Assembly (NCBI GenBank): GCA_027627225.1
Contig: CM051036.1
Location: 38,642,426-38,706,425 of the forward strand
Direction: 5' to 3'
Origin: Congeria kusceri
Taxonomy: Eukaryota; Mollusca; Bivalvia; Myida; Dreissenidae
DNA: 64,000 nt
How positions within the stretch are numbered: position 1 is the first letter of the stretch; each line of letters opens with the position of its first letter. The position numbers and the translations under genes were made by a program. This document shows positions 1 through 11,839 of the stretch, one piece after another. A model generated the notes under the pieces. The model did not search any database, had not been told where the DNA came from, and was given only the letters and a program-made list of their open reading frames with translations.

Positions 1-240
1 CTAGTTTTTGACCCGACATGAGCTAGTTTCGAACTGGTCCGAGATATCATTGAAACAAATGTTTTGAGGAAGTTTCAAGAATATTGGGGGAAAAATGTGA
101 CTTCTAGAGTGTTCACAAGCTTTTTCTTCAATTTCCCTAGTGACCTAGTTTTTGACCCCACATGACCCAGTTTTGAACTCGTCTAATATATCATTAGGAC
201 AAATGTTCTGAGCAAGTTTCTTGATGATTGGGATATAAAT
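1..240. repeat. Two tandem copies of a ~144-bp dispersed repeat
   Basis: The phrase 'tagtttttgacc' recurs about 144 bases apart, followed in both copies by a similar 'atatcatt(g/a)' and 'acaaatgtt(t/c)tgag' stretch. I associate this type of tandem repeat with bivalve genomes; that is recall, not a search. There is no coding frame across it. The first copy is cut by the window edge. Confidence 0.7.
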
Positions 241-248
241 TAAAGATC

Positions 249-331
249 AAGTTTGTCATGCTCGGCTTGAAACAGGGTAGCACTCGGCAAACCACGCGCT
301 ACCATGTTTCTCAGTCTCGCATGATAAACTT
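249..331. repeat. Imperfect ~40-bp inverted repeat (hairpin)
   Basis: The left arm begins AAGTTTGTCATGCTCGG and the right arm ends CGCATGATAAACTT. Both arms carry a GCTACC/TGTTTC core around a spacer of a few bases, so the 83-base segment can fold back on itself. It looks like a short MITE or fold-back relic. Confidence 0.65.
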
Positions 332-345
332 ATCTGTATCCACTG

Positions 346-2940
346 AAGCTCTCACATAATGTTCTCTATATCTCTCTTTATTAATTAAAAATATATTTGA
401 AGTTTGAACGACCAACAAAATTTTGAACAAAATCATATTTATTCAATATTATGATTGAAAAGTTATGTATGAGCCAATGTTAAACAACACTGTTTGATAA
501 TGAACAATTCAAAACTTTGTTCGTTTCAAACAATCATGGTAAATAAATGCAGCTGTATATTTTCTAAATGTTCCTAAATTAGGAATAGTTGTCAAAAATA
601 TGACACAAAATTATTCTCTTGGTATTTGTGAACATTACGGAGAATTACAAACGATCGATACAAGCTGCGTTTTCCAATTAAGTACTAGGCAATGCATTTA
701 TTGGAGGATCAGTGATTATATGACTATATCATCTTAAATGAATACAAAACTGTTGACCGAAATGAAACACAATACGAAGATAGTGAACATAACAATGACA
801 CCACCTAACCAAAACATTATAAACTTTCAAAAACAATGTTAAAATATAAGTATTACGGACATAATATTTCGGTGAAATGTGATATCGCTACCGTGCTTTT
901 CTAGCATCAACGGTTCTTTGATTGTACGATAGCGCTTCTGTTATTGTTTTTAATCATTTCGTTTGAATTATATTTGTGAAAAGCGGAATTCATAAGTTAA
1001 CAGACACGAGTATACAGTATTTATGTATCCAATGTCCATTTATGTCTAACAGCACACAGACTACCTTAAAGAATTCGACCATAAGTCACAGTGTATAAGC
1101 GTCTCTATGAATAAGATTTTTTTAAAGAAATTGACACATGTACATTTTAGTTTTGTTTTTTAGCTTGGTGATCTTGTAATAATTGAACGAAGTCTTAAAT
1201 AAAATTATTCACGTTTCTAAATTGTTACTATTATAGTATTCGGTATTTTACGGCAATATTCGTTTTGCGGGAAAATAGCTCGTGCATTGCATGGTTTTGT
1301 ATGGATATATAAACGTAAGACGGCATGGTTTGTCACTCGAGGTTTTATTGGCAGCAAAGTAAGGTCAAAGGCCCGCCCACCCACCCGTTTTTACCTAAAT
1401 TGCTTTGCTTTATCGTATTGTTGCTTTTGGAATGTTTCTAGTATGAGAAATATTTCTTATATTAATCTTGGTTTATCTTCAGTACCTGTGATTTAAGCGT
1501 ATGGTTGTTTGAACGTCTTTGATCGATTAAGGTCAGTAAGAACAAGTAAAAGCGGACGCTTTTTGTTTCATCTAATTTCTGTTGTGCATATCTTAGATTA
1601 AGTCTGATTATTCATAATGTGTTGTGTAAACGTGGTTTGGTTAGTTTATACATAGACTAATTCAGAGCTTGAAGCACATATCTCATGCACAATGATTGAA
1701 TTAGTAGTCTAAAAAGATTTCGGCAACATATGCGCCGTTTTATAACGGTACTTATAACTGTGATATTAATTGTCTAAAAATTATTTCTATGTTTTTTTCA
1801 GACGGTGATTATTTATTATCCCGTTGCTCTGACTGTCTAGCTGTTGACGTGCGTTTAATGTAGTTGCCGTGATATGTCATATGCGTTTATTATATTTGTG
1901 TAATTCTAATGATTTATCAGTCCAATATTAATAGTTATTCGTGTATGTATGAGCTGGAAAATATATTTGCTGTTTATTGTTGATTTAAGAAGCGCATACA
2001 GGTCGCTATTTATTGATATACTATTATATTCTCTTGATTGCGCATACGGAAATGTTTCTCCTGTTCGGTTCATGTATTGTGTAAAAGTACTTATAACGGT
2101 TGCCGCTTTATTACTAGCTGCATATTTGCTGATTTCTCTAAAATTAGAGGGTTTGGGGGGTGATGAAGGCACTTTACACTGATCTAGAGCTATGGGTCCT
2201 CATACGTCCCCTTGGCATTAATATAAAAAAAAAGAAGAAAAAGAAAGAAAGATAAAAACAATGACCAGTACGGTTGCGTATCCCACCAAGCAAAACTAAT
2301 GCATCACTTTTAGCACTTGTATACGTTTTAATGTATTGCTTGCCATTTGTTTTGCACGAATAGTTTCGCAGTGGATGGAGACTGTTTGTGCCGGCCACTA
2401 ATGATGGTAGTTTCGCAGTGCATGGAGAACGTTTGTGCCAGCCACACATGTTGGTGTATGTGAATGTTTAGATTTGCTTATTAAGAATTGTTCTATAGAA
2501 TTTGTTTTAGTATCGTTTTAGTTCCCGAGGTGTAAACTTTAGACGGAATGCAGTTATTTATTCATACTTCGTACGAAGATGGTTTCGACAGTAGTTACAG
2601 TGGTATTCTTCCGTCCTGGACAGCGATCTAACCGACAACCACTGTGAACAGACGCACGTTCCGGCTCCAAACAAAAATCGATTTCAGGTGAATTTTGCTG
2701 CCAATAACGAGCCTTATACTTATTTGCTTTGTTGTTTCTGTTTTTTTGTTTGTTGGTTGAAACAATTTTGATTAGGGAATAATTTTTTTACTCACAATGA
2801 AATAGTGAGTAAAACGGTTCTACTTCATCGTGCCAATTATATGCCCACGTGACCATTATTCAGTGCCAATTCGTCGAAATTTATGCTAATTCACTCACAG
2901 CAGACTAGGCAATGATGTTATATAACATATATGATTCTGA
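346..2940. other. AT-rich stretch without a recognisable gene
   Basis: I see no convincing gene. Short open frames occur by chance and lack motifs. Contents: a purine-rich A/G tract near 2226-2258, and a 39-40 base phrase ('tagtttcgcagtg(g/c)atgg') repeated twice, 53 bases apart, between about 2362 and 2444. Confidence 0.5.
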
Positions 2941-3104
2941 TAGAATCACGCTGATGGGATCTAACTGCAACAGAACGGATAAGATTAATCGGGTTATTGC
3001 TAATGTTAATTCCAGAAAAAAATAGAATCACGCTTATGGGATCTAACTGCAACAGAACGGATAAGATTAATCGGGTTATTGCTAATGTTAATTCCAGAAA
3101 AAAA
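2941..3104. repeat. Perfectly spaced 82-bp tandem duplication
   Basis: Two adjacent 82-base copies start TAGAATCACGCT at 2941 and 3023. They differ at only about one position (ctgatggg versus cttatggg), so the duplication is recent. There is no coding content. Confidence 0.9.
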
Positions 3105-3257
3105 TATGTTTGCTACAACGCTTTCTAGTGGCGACATTTGGCATTACACATTACACACAAATGTCCACAGACGTCTGTGCGCTGTGACCTGGTTTTGCAA
3201 CAGGTTATGGAATACACCATAACATACATTTTTTACTTACACTGTTCATAAAAGTCA

Positions 3258-3258
3258 G

Positions 3259-3333
<75 letters not shown>
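3258..3333. repeat. Compound microsatellite (ATT)n-(AGT)n
   Basis: An uninterrupted run of TTA/ATT trinucleotides passes directly into a run of AGT/TAG trinucleotides. A single T-to-G change that then spread could have produced the second half. It should be length-polymorphic. Confidence 0.95.
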
Positions 3334-3334
<1 letters not shown>

Positions 3335-3443
3335 CACTATGTACGTTCTTTAATGATATTGATGGACTAACTACGCCGTCATGGAATGGTGTCTGTAAGA
3401 AATCAGGCCGTCACCACAGACCCTTCCAAACTAGAAATGTCCT

Positions 3444-3885
3444 TAAAGGGGCATATCGACGGAATTTCCACACACATATGAAAACAAGACACATTTTCAA
3501 TTTCTCACATACATTTTTCAAGTAGCAATAAAATATTGATGGAATCTTTAGGAAAAACACATACAAAGCCAGCAGGATTCAAACTCACACCTACCAAATC
3601 ACGCACTTCAATGAAAACTTTCCTACGCTAAAGGGCATTTATCAACATTGCGCCTGTGCGTAGCGGTACTTCATGTACATTTCGATTTTACAACTACTAC
3701 GAATTGTCCAGCGTCCTCGAAAAGTGTGACGATGGCCACTGCTTATTTATCAAAATTAAACAGATTTGTCAACCAACTGATTATAGAAACAAGTTCATCG
3801 GATTCAACAATGATTAAATACTAAAAAAGAACTTTACTTTTGCAAATGTTATTGTCGATGTACCGTCGATACGCCCCTTTAACGT
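3444..3885. mobile_element. TIR element with an internal tRNA-like promoter
   Basis: The left end TTAAAGGGGCATATCGACGG is matched in inverted orientation by the right end near 3862-3883 (CCGTCGATACGCCCCTTTAA). On the minus strand, around 3575-3640, there is a B-box-like GAGTTTGAATCC with tRNA-like surroundings. The same design recurs at 36669-37181. The element is non-autonomous and carries no transposase. Confidence 0.7.
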
Positions 3886-4085
3886 GTCTTGAAATGGCCG
3901 CTCCAAGGCCGTGAAATGACCCCAGTTTTAACAAAGAGTCTGTTTCTGTTTTGCGATGTCCATGGATGTTGTGTATAAATTCGCCTTTTAATTAGTTACT
4001 TCGGTCCGAGAATAGTTTTAGCGCAACATCTAACCGCTTTATACGCCTAATGTTTTGAAATAACAGTTACAAGGCTGTGACTCCA

Positions 4086-4349
4086 GGGCCCGTATTCACC
4101 AACCCATTCTTGAAGTTAAGACTTAAAATTTAGAATATTCTTAAAACTGTTATGTTGTAGAAATGCCGTTAACTTGAATCGTAATTGGTATTCACCAACT
4201 CAAAATAATAGCATTCTTTATCTACAACAATTAATTAATGACATAAGTGATGTTTTTACAAGCATATTTGAGAACGCACAAGTATTTCTCTTTAGTCTAA
4301 GTCTATTCTTTATTCTTAAGTCTAAGAATGGGTTGGTGAATACTGGCCC
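4086..4349. mobile_element. MITE with ~27-bp terminal inverted repeats
   Basis: The left end GGGCCCGTATTCACCAACCC is mirrored by the right end GGGTTGGTGAATACTGGCCC. Inside, 'aagttaagacttaa'-like stretches are further inverted. No reading frame encodes a transposase. The target duplication is not clear. Confidence 0.8.
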
Positions 4350-4479
4350 AGTTGTACTCCTAGTTGTGTTTGTTTTATATTGCCCTGTGTTGTGTGGGCC
4401 ACACGCCTGATATAAAAGGACCGTGCGATGTAAGTAAGGGTTTCTCTTCTGCTTATGCATCTGCTATTTTTTATATTAA

Positions 4480-4610
4480 AGGGGCATAGCGACGGAAATT
4501 CCGGTAAATATAGACGTGTATTAAACCAAGGCATATTACCATTTTTCACAAATATATTTTTCTATAAGCAAATACCGGTTGACCTACGAAGCTAGTGCGG
4601 TTTACGTCGG
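4480..4610 (+). mobile_element. Partial copy of the 3444-type TIR element
   Basis: It begins ATTAAAGGGGCATAGCGACGG and continues with a diverged match to the first ~120 bases of the element at 3444, including a 'catttttcacaa' stretch. I found no matching right end nearby, so it is probably truncated. Confidence 0.5.
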
Positions 4611-5145
4611 TGTGTTTAAATTATTGAAATTGATGCGATTTAATGACTTATGATTAAAGGGATAATAACAGTAAAATATCGATCAAATAATTGTAGCATT
4701 TATATTAAATATTTCATTAAACGTTGTCTTGTTACAATGGGGAGACGTTTGTGTGATTAGGTAAATGGTTATATTTACGTTGCGAGAACCGGTTGGTACA
4801 CAGCAGCGGACACGAACAACAACAAACAAAGTTTTTTGTCGACTTAAATAGCTACATGTTACTACGTGTTAAATGAAACAAGTTTGACATTGTTTGCGTC
4901 ATAATAACCATGAAACCACCATCATACATCCTCACTTAGACATTTGCATTTTCTGTTACGGTTTTAAATCCCAATATGGATACCAGCGACAGGTATATAG
5001 CTGTATTATTGCTTCTGGGAGATTTGCCATCACAAATTTCACAAATAGGAGAATTACAATCGACAAAACTATATTAACTTTGCTCCAGTATGTGCAATTC
5101 TTTAGTTTTTATAAAAGCTTAAAATATTTTGGCTAATCTCTCTTT
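4611..5145. other. AT-rich stretch, nothing recognised
   Basis: There is no repeat, RNA gene or convincing coding frame. A short open frame at 4894-5136 has no motif and no codon bias that I can detect. Confidence 0.45.
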
Positions 5146-5147
5146 AT

Positions 5148-5860
5148 GCCCCCGCCAACTTGATGCGGGAGGCGTATAGTGATTGTCCTGTCCCTCCGTC
5201 CGTCCGTCTGTTCTTCCGTCCGCGACAAGGTTAAGTAGAGTTTAAAGTTTCTTCTAGCACCAACACCGCTTACTACAACACTTGGATACTGACACAGTTG
5301 TTGATTATGACCTTTTCCTATCCACCCATATCACACAACCTCACTTCGCTGTTTCTTGGTTAACTAGATTTTACCGTTTCGTCTAGCACCAACACCGCAT
5401 GCTACAACACTTGAATACTTACACAGTTGTTGCTTATGACCATCTCCAATCCACCCATATCACCCAACCTCATTTTGACCTTAACCTTGACCTAATTTGG
5501 ACTTTTAATAATTCAAAAGTGCCATTTCTTGGTTTACTAGATTTTACCGTTTCCTCTAGCACCAACATCTTACTACAACACTCAAATATTTATACAGTTG
5601 TTGCTTATGACCGTTCCCAATCCACCCATATCACCAAACCTCACTTTGACCTTGACCTTGAACTCATTTGGACTTAGATTTAATCAAATGGGTTATTTCC
5701 TTGTTAACTAGATTTTACCTTTTCGTCTAGCACCAGCACCGCTTAATATAGCACTTGGATACTTACACAGTTGTTGGTTATGACCATTCCAAATCCACCC
5801 ATATCATCCAACCATACTTTGACCTTGACCTAATTTGGACTTAGAAAAATGCAATGGGCT
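5148..5860. repeat. Tandem repeat, ~160-170-bp unit, about four copies
   Basis: Repeated landmarks are 'tctagcaccaacaccgc', 'acacagttgttg', 'tccacccatatca' and 'gaccttgacctaatttgg'. The array is preceded by 'tatgcccccgcc' and a CCGTCCGTCCGTC run. I associate this structure with bivalve dispersed repeats. A 92-residue open frame across it repeats internally and is a product of the array, not a gene. Confidence 0.8.
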
Positions 5861-5959
5861 GTCCAGCACTAACCGGGAGCATGTGTGTTTATCGAAAACA
5901 GTGTCGTGTTATTTTGCGGGTTTTTTTAACACACCTGTCATGTGTTTAATGTATTTTGT

Positions 5960-6130
5960 TCACGAAATGTACTTAAAAAAGACATTCGGCAATGAAATGA
6001 ATATTGTCATGTTTGTCCTAAACATAATACAAGAGGACCAAGATGGCCTAGATAACGGTATGATATCATTGTGGAGGCAGCAGCACTGTAATTATTTAGT
6101 ATAAAATGCTTCAAGTGGACACCGTCTCCG
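5960..6130 (+). repeat. Diverged copy of the duplicated unit's 'R' repeat
   Basis: The stretch 'cctaaacataatacaagagg' and its surroundings match those at about 11900-11930 and 17500-17525. This repeat is therefore dispersed and not confined to the duplication. Confidence 0.55.
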
Positions 6131-6539
6131 TGTAACTGAAAAACGTAGTGTGACGTAAAACAAACAAACAAACAAATACTTCAATAGAAAATAAATCAAT
6201 AGAAACTAATTTTCACACTTATTTTAATTTATTGTGGTTAGGAATCAATAAAAAGATCGAGAATCAACAAGTATAAACTTGTATTTACATTAAGGCATCA
6301 TACGAAGATGTTATTATAGTTCCTTCATTTGATAGTAGATATGTTACGTGACTATGTGACTTTTTACTTAGGATGTATTGTGATTTACAACAGTTTTTTC
6401 AGAAATATTAAACTCTTATGCTTGTTTATTATTCATTATAACCACATATAACAATCTTAATCCTTATATATATATATAACGAATACGGCAAGTATGTGGT
6501 CTGGGGTATGAGAAGTCTAGTAAATTTTGGGACCGGATT

Positions 6540-6775
6540 AACCTGTGGCCGGTTGAACTTGTGGCCGGTTTGACAAGCTTCCGACTTATGTATGCCTCCC
6601 TTAAGTTTGCATTCCTAATATTCTCCCGCGCAAAAAGAATGTAAAATAGAATAATGGTATTCAATTTTACCGCTGCATAATTAGCTTATCGCGCCAGCTT
6701 TTCATTGGTCCACATTCCACAGAAAATCTAGGTAAAATGCGATCTTAGACAGCTACGCCGAACAAAAAACTAATC
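6540..6775 (-). repeat. Diverged copy of the 'L' repeat found in the duplicated units
   Basis: Read on the minus strand it starts TTCGGCGTAGCTGTCTAAGA and includes 'attatgcagcgg' and 'ggaatgcaaactta'. These are the landmarks of the inverted arms at 11009 and 13213. It is a third, older copy of that family. Confidence 0.65.
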
Positions 6776-7735
6776 GCACACATATTTACGGCAAGATTAT
6801 CTGCGTATGTTTAACATAGCTTTCACATTTCTTGCACAGCTGAGTAACAGTGGCCAACGCAAACAAAATAACGTCGTTTGGGGACCAAGGCAACATATGT
6901 CACCACACAAAGAGCCTGTTACATTGCTATCAATTCTGAATCAGCATAAAGTTGGAGTTAAAGAACGTTGTTAACTCCTACACTAGATGGTTTTTTCACA
7001 ATTATCCCATCATTTATGTGGAGGTTAACCCCATTTTAAACACATATATAACTGCCTTTTAGATGTTCGCAGAATAACTATAGGTACCGCTTCTTAAATC
7101 CGACGGTTGGAATCACTATTATTTTAATTCATTTATGTTTACGCGAAAGTAAAAAGTGCCATTTTGAATATTTTGAACGTTTCCCAAATGCATCGATCGT
7201 TTTGATGAAGAATGTGATTAGAACATAATATGTTCAAAACAAACTAAAAAAAAGTATTGTAATTCACAGCTTTTAGTGTAGGATCAAATTTTGAGACTAA
7301 ATATCGCGGACGAAAGTAGTCTACTATGCAGGGAGCAAAGTAGAATCATGGACATGTTATAATCGCTCATTATCGAACCAAGTTAAGGTGGTTATATGTG
7401 TAGTGTTTAAAAATGTATAACTTTTTATTGTGCCATGAATTAAAACGAACAAAACGGGTCACGAAGAAACATAGACATTCTAATCCTAACCTTTTCGTCT
7501 CGATATCGCCGACTCATGTTAAGGTTATTTGTTAAGTGGGTAATGATTAATTATTTTATTACAAGTATTTTATTACTTATTATATTAATCACATTGTCGT
7601 AATAATACTACTAATAATAATAAAGAACAAAATGGAATTCACAGTTTTTCGGTAATTACGCAGTACAGGTACTATAGCACTAGCGGTCGGTTACACTCCA
7701 GTAACCTTATAAGAAAATTACACTGTAAGTGAGAA
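6776..7735. other. Gene-free stretch
   Basis: AT-rich, with a short ATT/ATA-rich tract near 7550-7620. No element ends, RNA gene or convincing coding frame were seen. Confidence 0.45.
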
Positions 7736-7800
7736 CAGGCTCTATGGCCGAGTGTTTAACGCGTTAGACTCCCACGCCGGCGGTCGAAGTTCGATACCTA
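7736..7800 (+). ncRNA. tRNA-like relic (A and B boxes), probably SINE-derived
   Basis: The A-box-like ATGGCCGAGTGTTTAACGC and the B-box-like AGTTCGATACC have the spacing of a class II (Leu/Ser-like) tRNA. The 3' acceptor strand does not pair properly with the 5' end. I read it as a tRNA pseudogene or SINE head, not a working tRNA. Confidence 0.5.
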
Positions 7801-8456
7801 TGAAAATCATACTTGTTTCTCATGTTTATTTATTTTATTTTTGTTTCACAGAATACAATGGTTTGCTGCTCCAGATGCTTTATCAATTGAAAAAGAAGAC
7901 ATTTATAAAATATAATATTCTGTGAGTAACTTCTTTTAAGCATTTTAAGACATTACCAAACATTATCGCACAACACCTTTGCTAATACGGTTGAAAAGCT
8001 CGATATTTACACTGCCGTTGCATTCATAATACTGTTAAATATTTTTAGCATAGTGTTTGTTTTTGAAGGTTTAAATTGAATTTTGTTTAACGCCATAGTT
8101 ATTTCCTCTTCGACAAATTAATCTACTGTCTTCCACAGAGATCGACCGGAAAAAAAAAGATAACCATCATTTTTCACCATATACCTGGTAGGTACATTCG
8201 GAGAATGTGTTGATTATGAACATTTAATGACAGAATGTCGGGAAAGTCATTAAAAGTAAGATAATTATGTTTGTAGACCACATAAAAACCATTATATTGT
8301 ACACCGGACAAACAATTTGGCTCATCAGGTTTCTTACCCCACAATATTTTTCATTTTCAATTGAAAGTTGTTTTGACTGGCCTTATCTATTTAATTCGTA
8401 CATAGTATAGCACATAGTTAGCTCATGTCAGCGGCTGTCTAGTTTTCACACCTGGT
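7801..8456. other. Gene-free left flank of the tandem duplication
   Basis: AT-rich. No repeat or gene was recognised up to the breakpoint at about 8456, where the duplicated unit begins. Confidence 0.45.
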
Positions 8457-9489
8457 AACGTTTGTATTTGTGGCGTACGTTTTATAATGGACCTCAATGT
8501 ATCAGCTGCACATTTGACAACAGATACAATTCAAAACGGAGAGGGACAAAAACTAACCTAACTACACAATACATATTTTAAAATCTGGTTTTATTACGTG
8601 GCAATATATATGTTAACGACGCAATTTGAAGAATATAAATCAGCAAGCAATGTCTCTGTTCAAGTTATATTTAATATGTCGACACAAATATAATAGTAAA
8701 ACACGGAATGTAGGATTCGATTAAATGAAGATTTACGAATAGTTGCATTTACTTTTTCACTTTTTGGAAAGAACATATAATCATGCATATAACACGTCGT
8801 GTTTGCTCGTTTTGGCTTCTTAACCCGAATTTAAATTCAGTGATTTGTATTTTCTTCACATAAGAACACTGAACGAGCCATCAGCGCAACAATCATGTTT
8901 TACCTATAAAACATTTAAATGTCGATAACCACTTTAGTTAAGGTTACTTATGATATGACATACCTCTCTAATTGCCCAGAGTTTTCGTGATAACGCGTCG
9001 GGGTTTCATTTTTTAGTAAGTATATGGTCATTCAGGTGACTCCATATAATTTGATTTTATTTACTGGTTCTAATATACAATTTTAATGTTATTGTATTTT
9101 CAATATATTTGCGAAACATTCTGCAAAACACACCATAACGGGTCTTAATTGCCTATTGTACTCAGTTATTTGGACGAGTCGATAAGATCAATCGGGCGCT
9201 ATGATATTGAACTGTGCAATAACAGGTTCAACAACTACTAATGCAAACGAATGTTATAACAGTCAGTGAATTTCATTATTGATTTCTAACATTGACAACT
9301 GTAGACAGATTTTCGTTTAGATCTCAATAAACTTTTCGAATCTGTTTTATTTAATTAAAACTTGTATTGCTATTAACATTTGAACAGAACGAGTTGTGCG
9401 CAATGATATGCAATAGCGAACACCTTTAGTGCCTTCAGCGCTTTGATTGTATGTATCTTGTTATTTGGACTGATAACAACCGGAGATAT

Positions 9490-9630
9490 AAAGGATCTGA
9501 CACAAGTTGTCATTTCATACCATATTTTATTAAACGAGTTCAGGAATTGTGTTAGTACGCGAGCCTTTGCGAATTATCTGGGCGAGTTAAATAAATATGG
9601 CATGAAATGACAACGAGTGTCAGATCTTTT
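9490..9630. mobile_element. Small fold-back element with ~38-bp arms (unit 1 copy)
   Basis: The left arm (9490-9527, AAAGGATCTGACACAAGTTG...) pairs with the right arm (9593-9630, ...CGAGTGTCAGATCTTTT), including 'catttcat(a/g)ccatattt'. It is a MITE-like palindrome of about 140 bases with no coding capacity. Confidence 0.8.
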
Positions 9631-9835
9631 TTAAACGCATTTAAACCTTTCTTATTTTACCAAAATAAGTTGGTAAATCCTCAAAGTTGTGTACTGACTA
9701 GACGTCATTTCATGTTGACGACGTCATTTCATAAAAAATAACGTCATGCGATTGTTCTGTCAAAGAATATGTAGGCAATGAAAACGCTAAAATACGCTAA
9801 AGGATATTTGTTGATTTTCGTGCAAGGTCGTTTTT

Positions 9836-9930
9836 ATTTATTTCACGAGTGTTCAGAGAAAATGATATTTTCACGAGTGACGCAACCACGAGTGAAAAAT
9901 ATATCTTCTATGATCACGAGTGAAATAAAA
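9836..9930. repeat. Cluster of four CACGAGTG motifs (unit 1 copy)
   Basis: CACGAGTG occurs four times within about 90 bases, near 9843, 9872, 9888 and 9917. The outer two sit in TTTATTTCACGAGTG and CACGAGTGAAATAAA contexts that are roughly mirror images. A 66-67 residue open frame runs through it in both units but is not conserved at its end. The unit 2 copy lies at about 15421-15515. Confidence 0.6.
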
Positions 9931-10027
9931 TACGATCTTACACCGAAATCAACAATTTTCATTCTTTTGGACAATAAATAAATAAAATTGCGCGAGATTA
10001 GCTTAAACGTCACAAGTTCGTGTATTC

Positions 10028-10049
10028 TGACGTCATACAATTGACGTCA
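10028..10049. promoter_or_regulatory. Paired CRE-like TGACGTCA palindromes (unit 1)
   Basis: Two exact TGACGTCA octamers (10028-10035 and 10042-10049) lie 14 bases apart, with further GACGTCA/AACGTCA sites at about 9704, 9720 and 9740. The octamer is the CREB/ATF consensus; whether anything binds here is unknown. The copies in unit 2 are at 15614 and 15628. Confidence 0.4.
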
Positions 10050-10717
10050 TAAATGATTCCAAAACTGTCAGTCGTTGTTATGGTGGGGAAAAAGTGCCAA
10101 ATGTTGCGAGTCGTTGTCGTTAAATTATAATTGTGTTGAATTGTATAATGTGTTTTATGTAAACACATGCATGTACATACTGTACAGGTATATACATTTG
10201 CCAAGGGCTGTAAACCACTACTTGTAGACCGTTGCTATTCAGGGCGTAGCTTGGGTTAAAAAAATGTATAGGCACAATAGGTGGAATCTACAAACTGACG
10301 CTGTAAGCGATAATTTGGGCCAGGAGTGTTTATATTCCTAGGTGGCTACAAACAACTAACTTCAGCTAAACTCCGATTCTACAAAATAATAGTAAAATAA
10401 GCGTGTGTTTTATTAAATTTATTTCATATTGACGTAATCGACTCATTAAACAATGAAGTATCAACACAGCCAAGAAAGACCCCCTCACCCCCATTCCCTC
10501 TCTTGTTTGTATTGCTTTTTCGGCATATTTAAATTTTTCATCTCTGGAAAACATGTATAAGCACGTGCCTATACTGCCTAAAGGAAGTTAGGCCCCTGCT
10601 ATTTATGGCAAAATAGTCCGTTTCATGCTATATTTTCACTGCTCCAACGTTGAAAATATATAAATTTTATTTAACCAATACAATTCGAAATTTCACTGAA
10701 AAGCACATAATAAAATG

Positions 10718-10741
10718 TTATCTTACACATGTGTAAGATAA
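10718..10741. repeat. Perfect 24-bp palindrome (unit 1)
   Basis: TTATCTTACACA is followed immediately by its exact reverse complement. The same palindrome is intact in unit 2 at 16304-16327. Confidence 0.9.
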
Positions 10742-11008
10742 AAAATATTCGTAATGGCTGTATTAGACGGAAAACATGGTATAGCATGTGATAAAACGAA
10801 TTTCTATGTATCATAATAATGCCGACGAATTAATAAATTTGGCTTTAACTGCCTATTCGCACTCAGTTGGAACTACCAATAATCGTGTTATATATGTCTC
10901 ATTACCTATGAAGTAGCAGCTTTAAAAACAAGACAGCCATATACCGGTATTTATTCGTTTTCTAAAATCAATCCATCAAACGTAAAACAATAAGATGTTC
11001 TTTTTTTT

Positions 11009-11740
11009 CGGCGTAGCTGTCTAAGATCACTTTTGACCTAGATTTATGCAGCGGGAAAATTGAATCCCAATAAAATTGGACAAATTGTCTAATTTTAGGG
11101 AATGCAAACTTCAAACAATGGTTTAACGTATACCAATAACTGTTGCATACTTCTGGGGATAAAAAAATTACATAATTTTTACATAAGCGGTTAAATTAAA
11201 GTTATAAACATATCTTCGACATACACTCTAGAAATGAACATAATTATAAAAAAATTTACTCATTGTATGTCATGATCAGAATGTTATATTCATTCACATA
11301 ATGAAATAACTGTATTGTTTAGCCTTTCATAATCGGCGCGCTCTATAAATAGCAATTAGAAAGCTACAATTCACGGGGACGACAATCGGTCACAACGTAC
11401 AATTGCCTGTTGAGCTCGCAAGCACAAAATATAAAGTGGTAAATTTCTGGTATTTTTTTGATAAATAAGCCAAACAAATATTAGCAAATTTGATTCAGCT
11501 TATATTTCCTATTATTTTATCATTGCGTAAAAATATTATTGTACGCTGTAACCGACTGTCGTCCCCGTGAATTAATTCTAGAGAGAACAACTCCAGCAGG
11601 AGAATCATTCTAAAAATAGCGCGCGTTAAAGCTGTGTTAATACACACGCATCAATTAGCGTATGGTGAATCCTAAACCCGAGAATTGCAATAAATGGGAA
11701 ATTCATAAACTTACCACTCATTCATTCTCGCTATTATTTT
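11009..11740 (+). repeat. Long inverted repeat, left 'L' arm (unit 1)
   Basis: It starts CGGCGTAGCTGTCTAAGATC and aligns in inverted orientation with 12708-13213. Shared landmarks are 'attatgcagcgggaaaatt', 'ttgcatact(t/c)' and 'acactctagaa'. The arm carries a 206-base MITE (11368-11573) that its partner lacks. The unit 2 equivalent is 16594-17335. Confidence 0.75.
11368..11573. mobile_element. 206-bp MITE with GGGGACGACA-type ends (unit 1)
   Basis: The left end AATTCACGGGGACGACAATC is mirrored by GACTGTCGTCCCCGTGAATT at the right, with about 33-base inverted repeats. The partner arm at 12708-13213 has no such insert, so this is an insertion. The unit 2 copy is at 16965-17170, so it predates the tandem duplication. 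Confidence 0.85.
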
Positions 11741-11839
11741 CTGACAATGTTAATTTGTTAAATTTGCCTGACAAATTCATGTATCAATTATGTTTATGTA
11801 AATTACTAGTATTTAGCTTATTCATGTATCACTGGTGAA

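Noticed and set aside
9778..9981. 67-residue open frame, also present at 15363-15563
   Set aside because: It appears twice only because the whole region is duplicated. It overlaps a cluster of CACGAGTG motifs, and its 3' end is already altered in the second copy.
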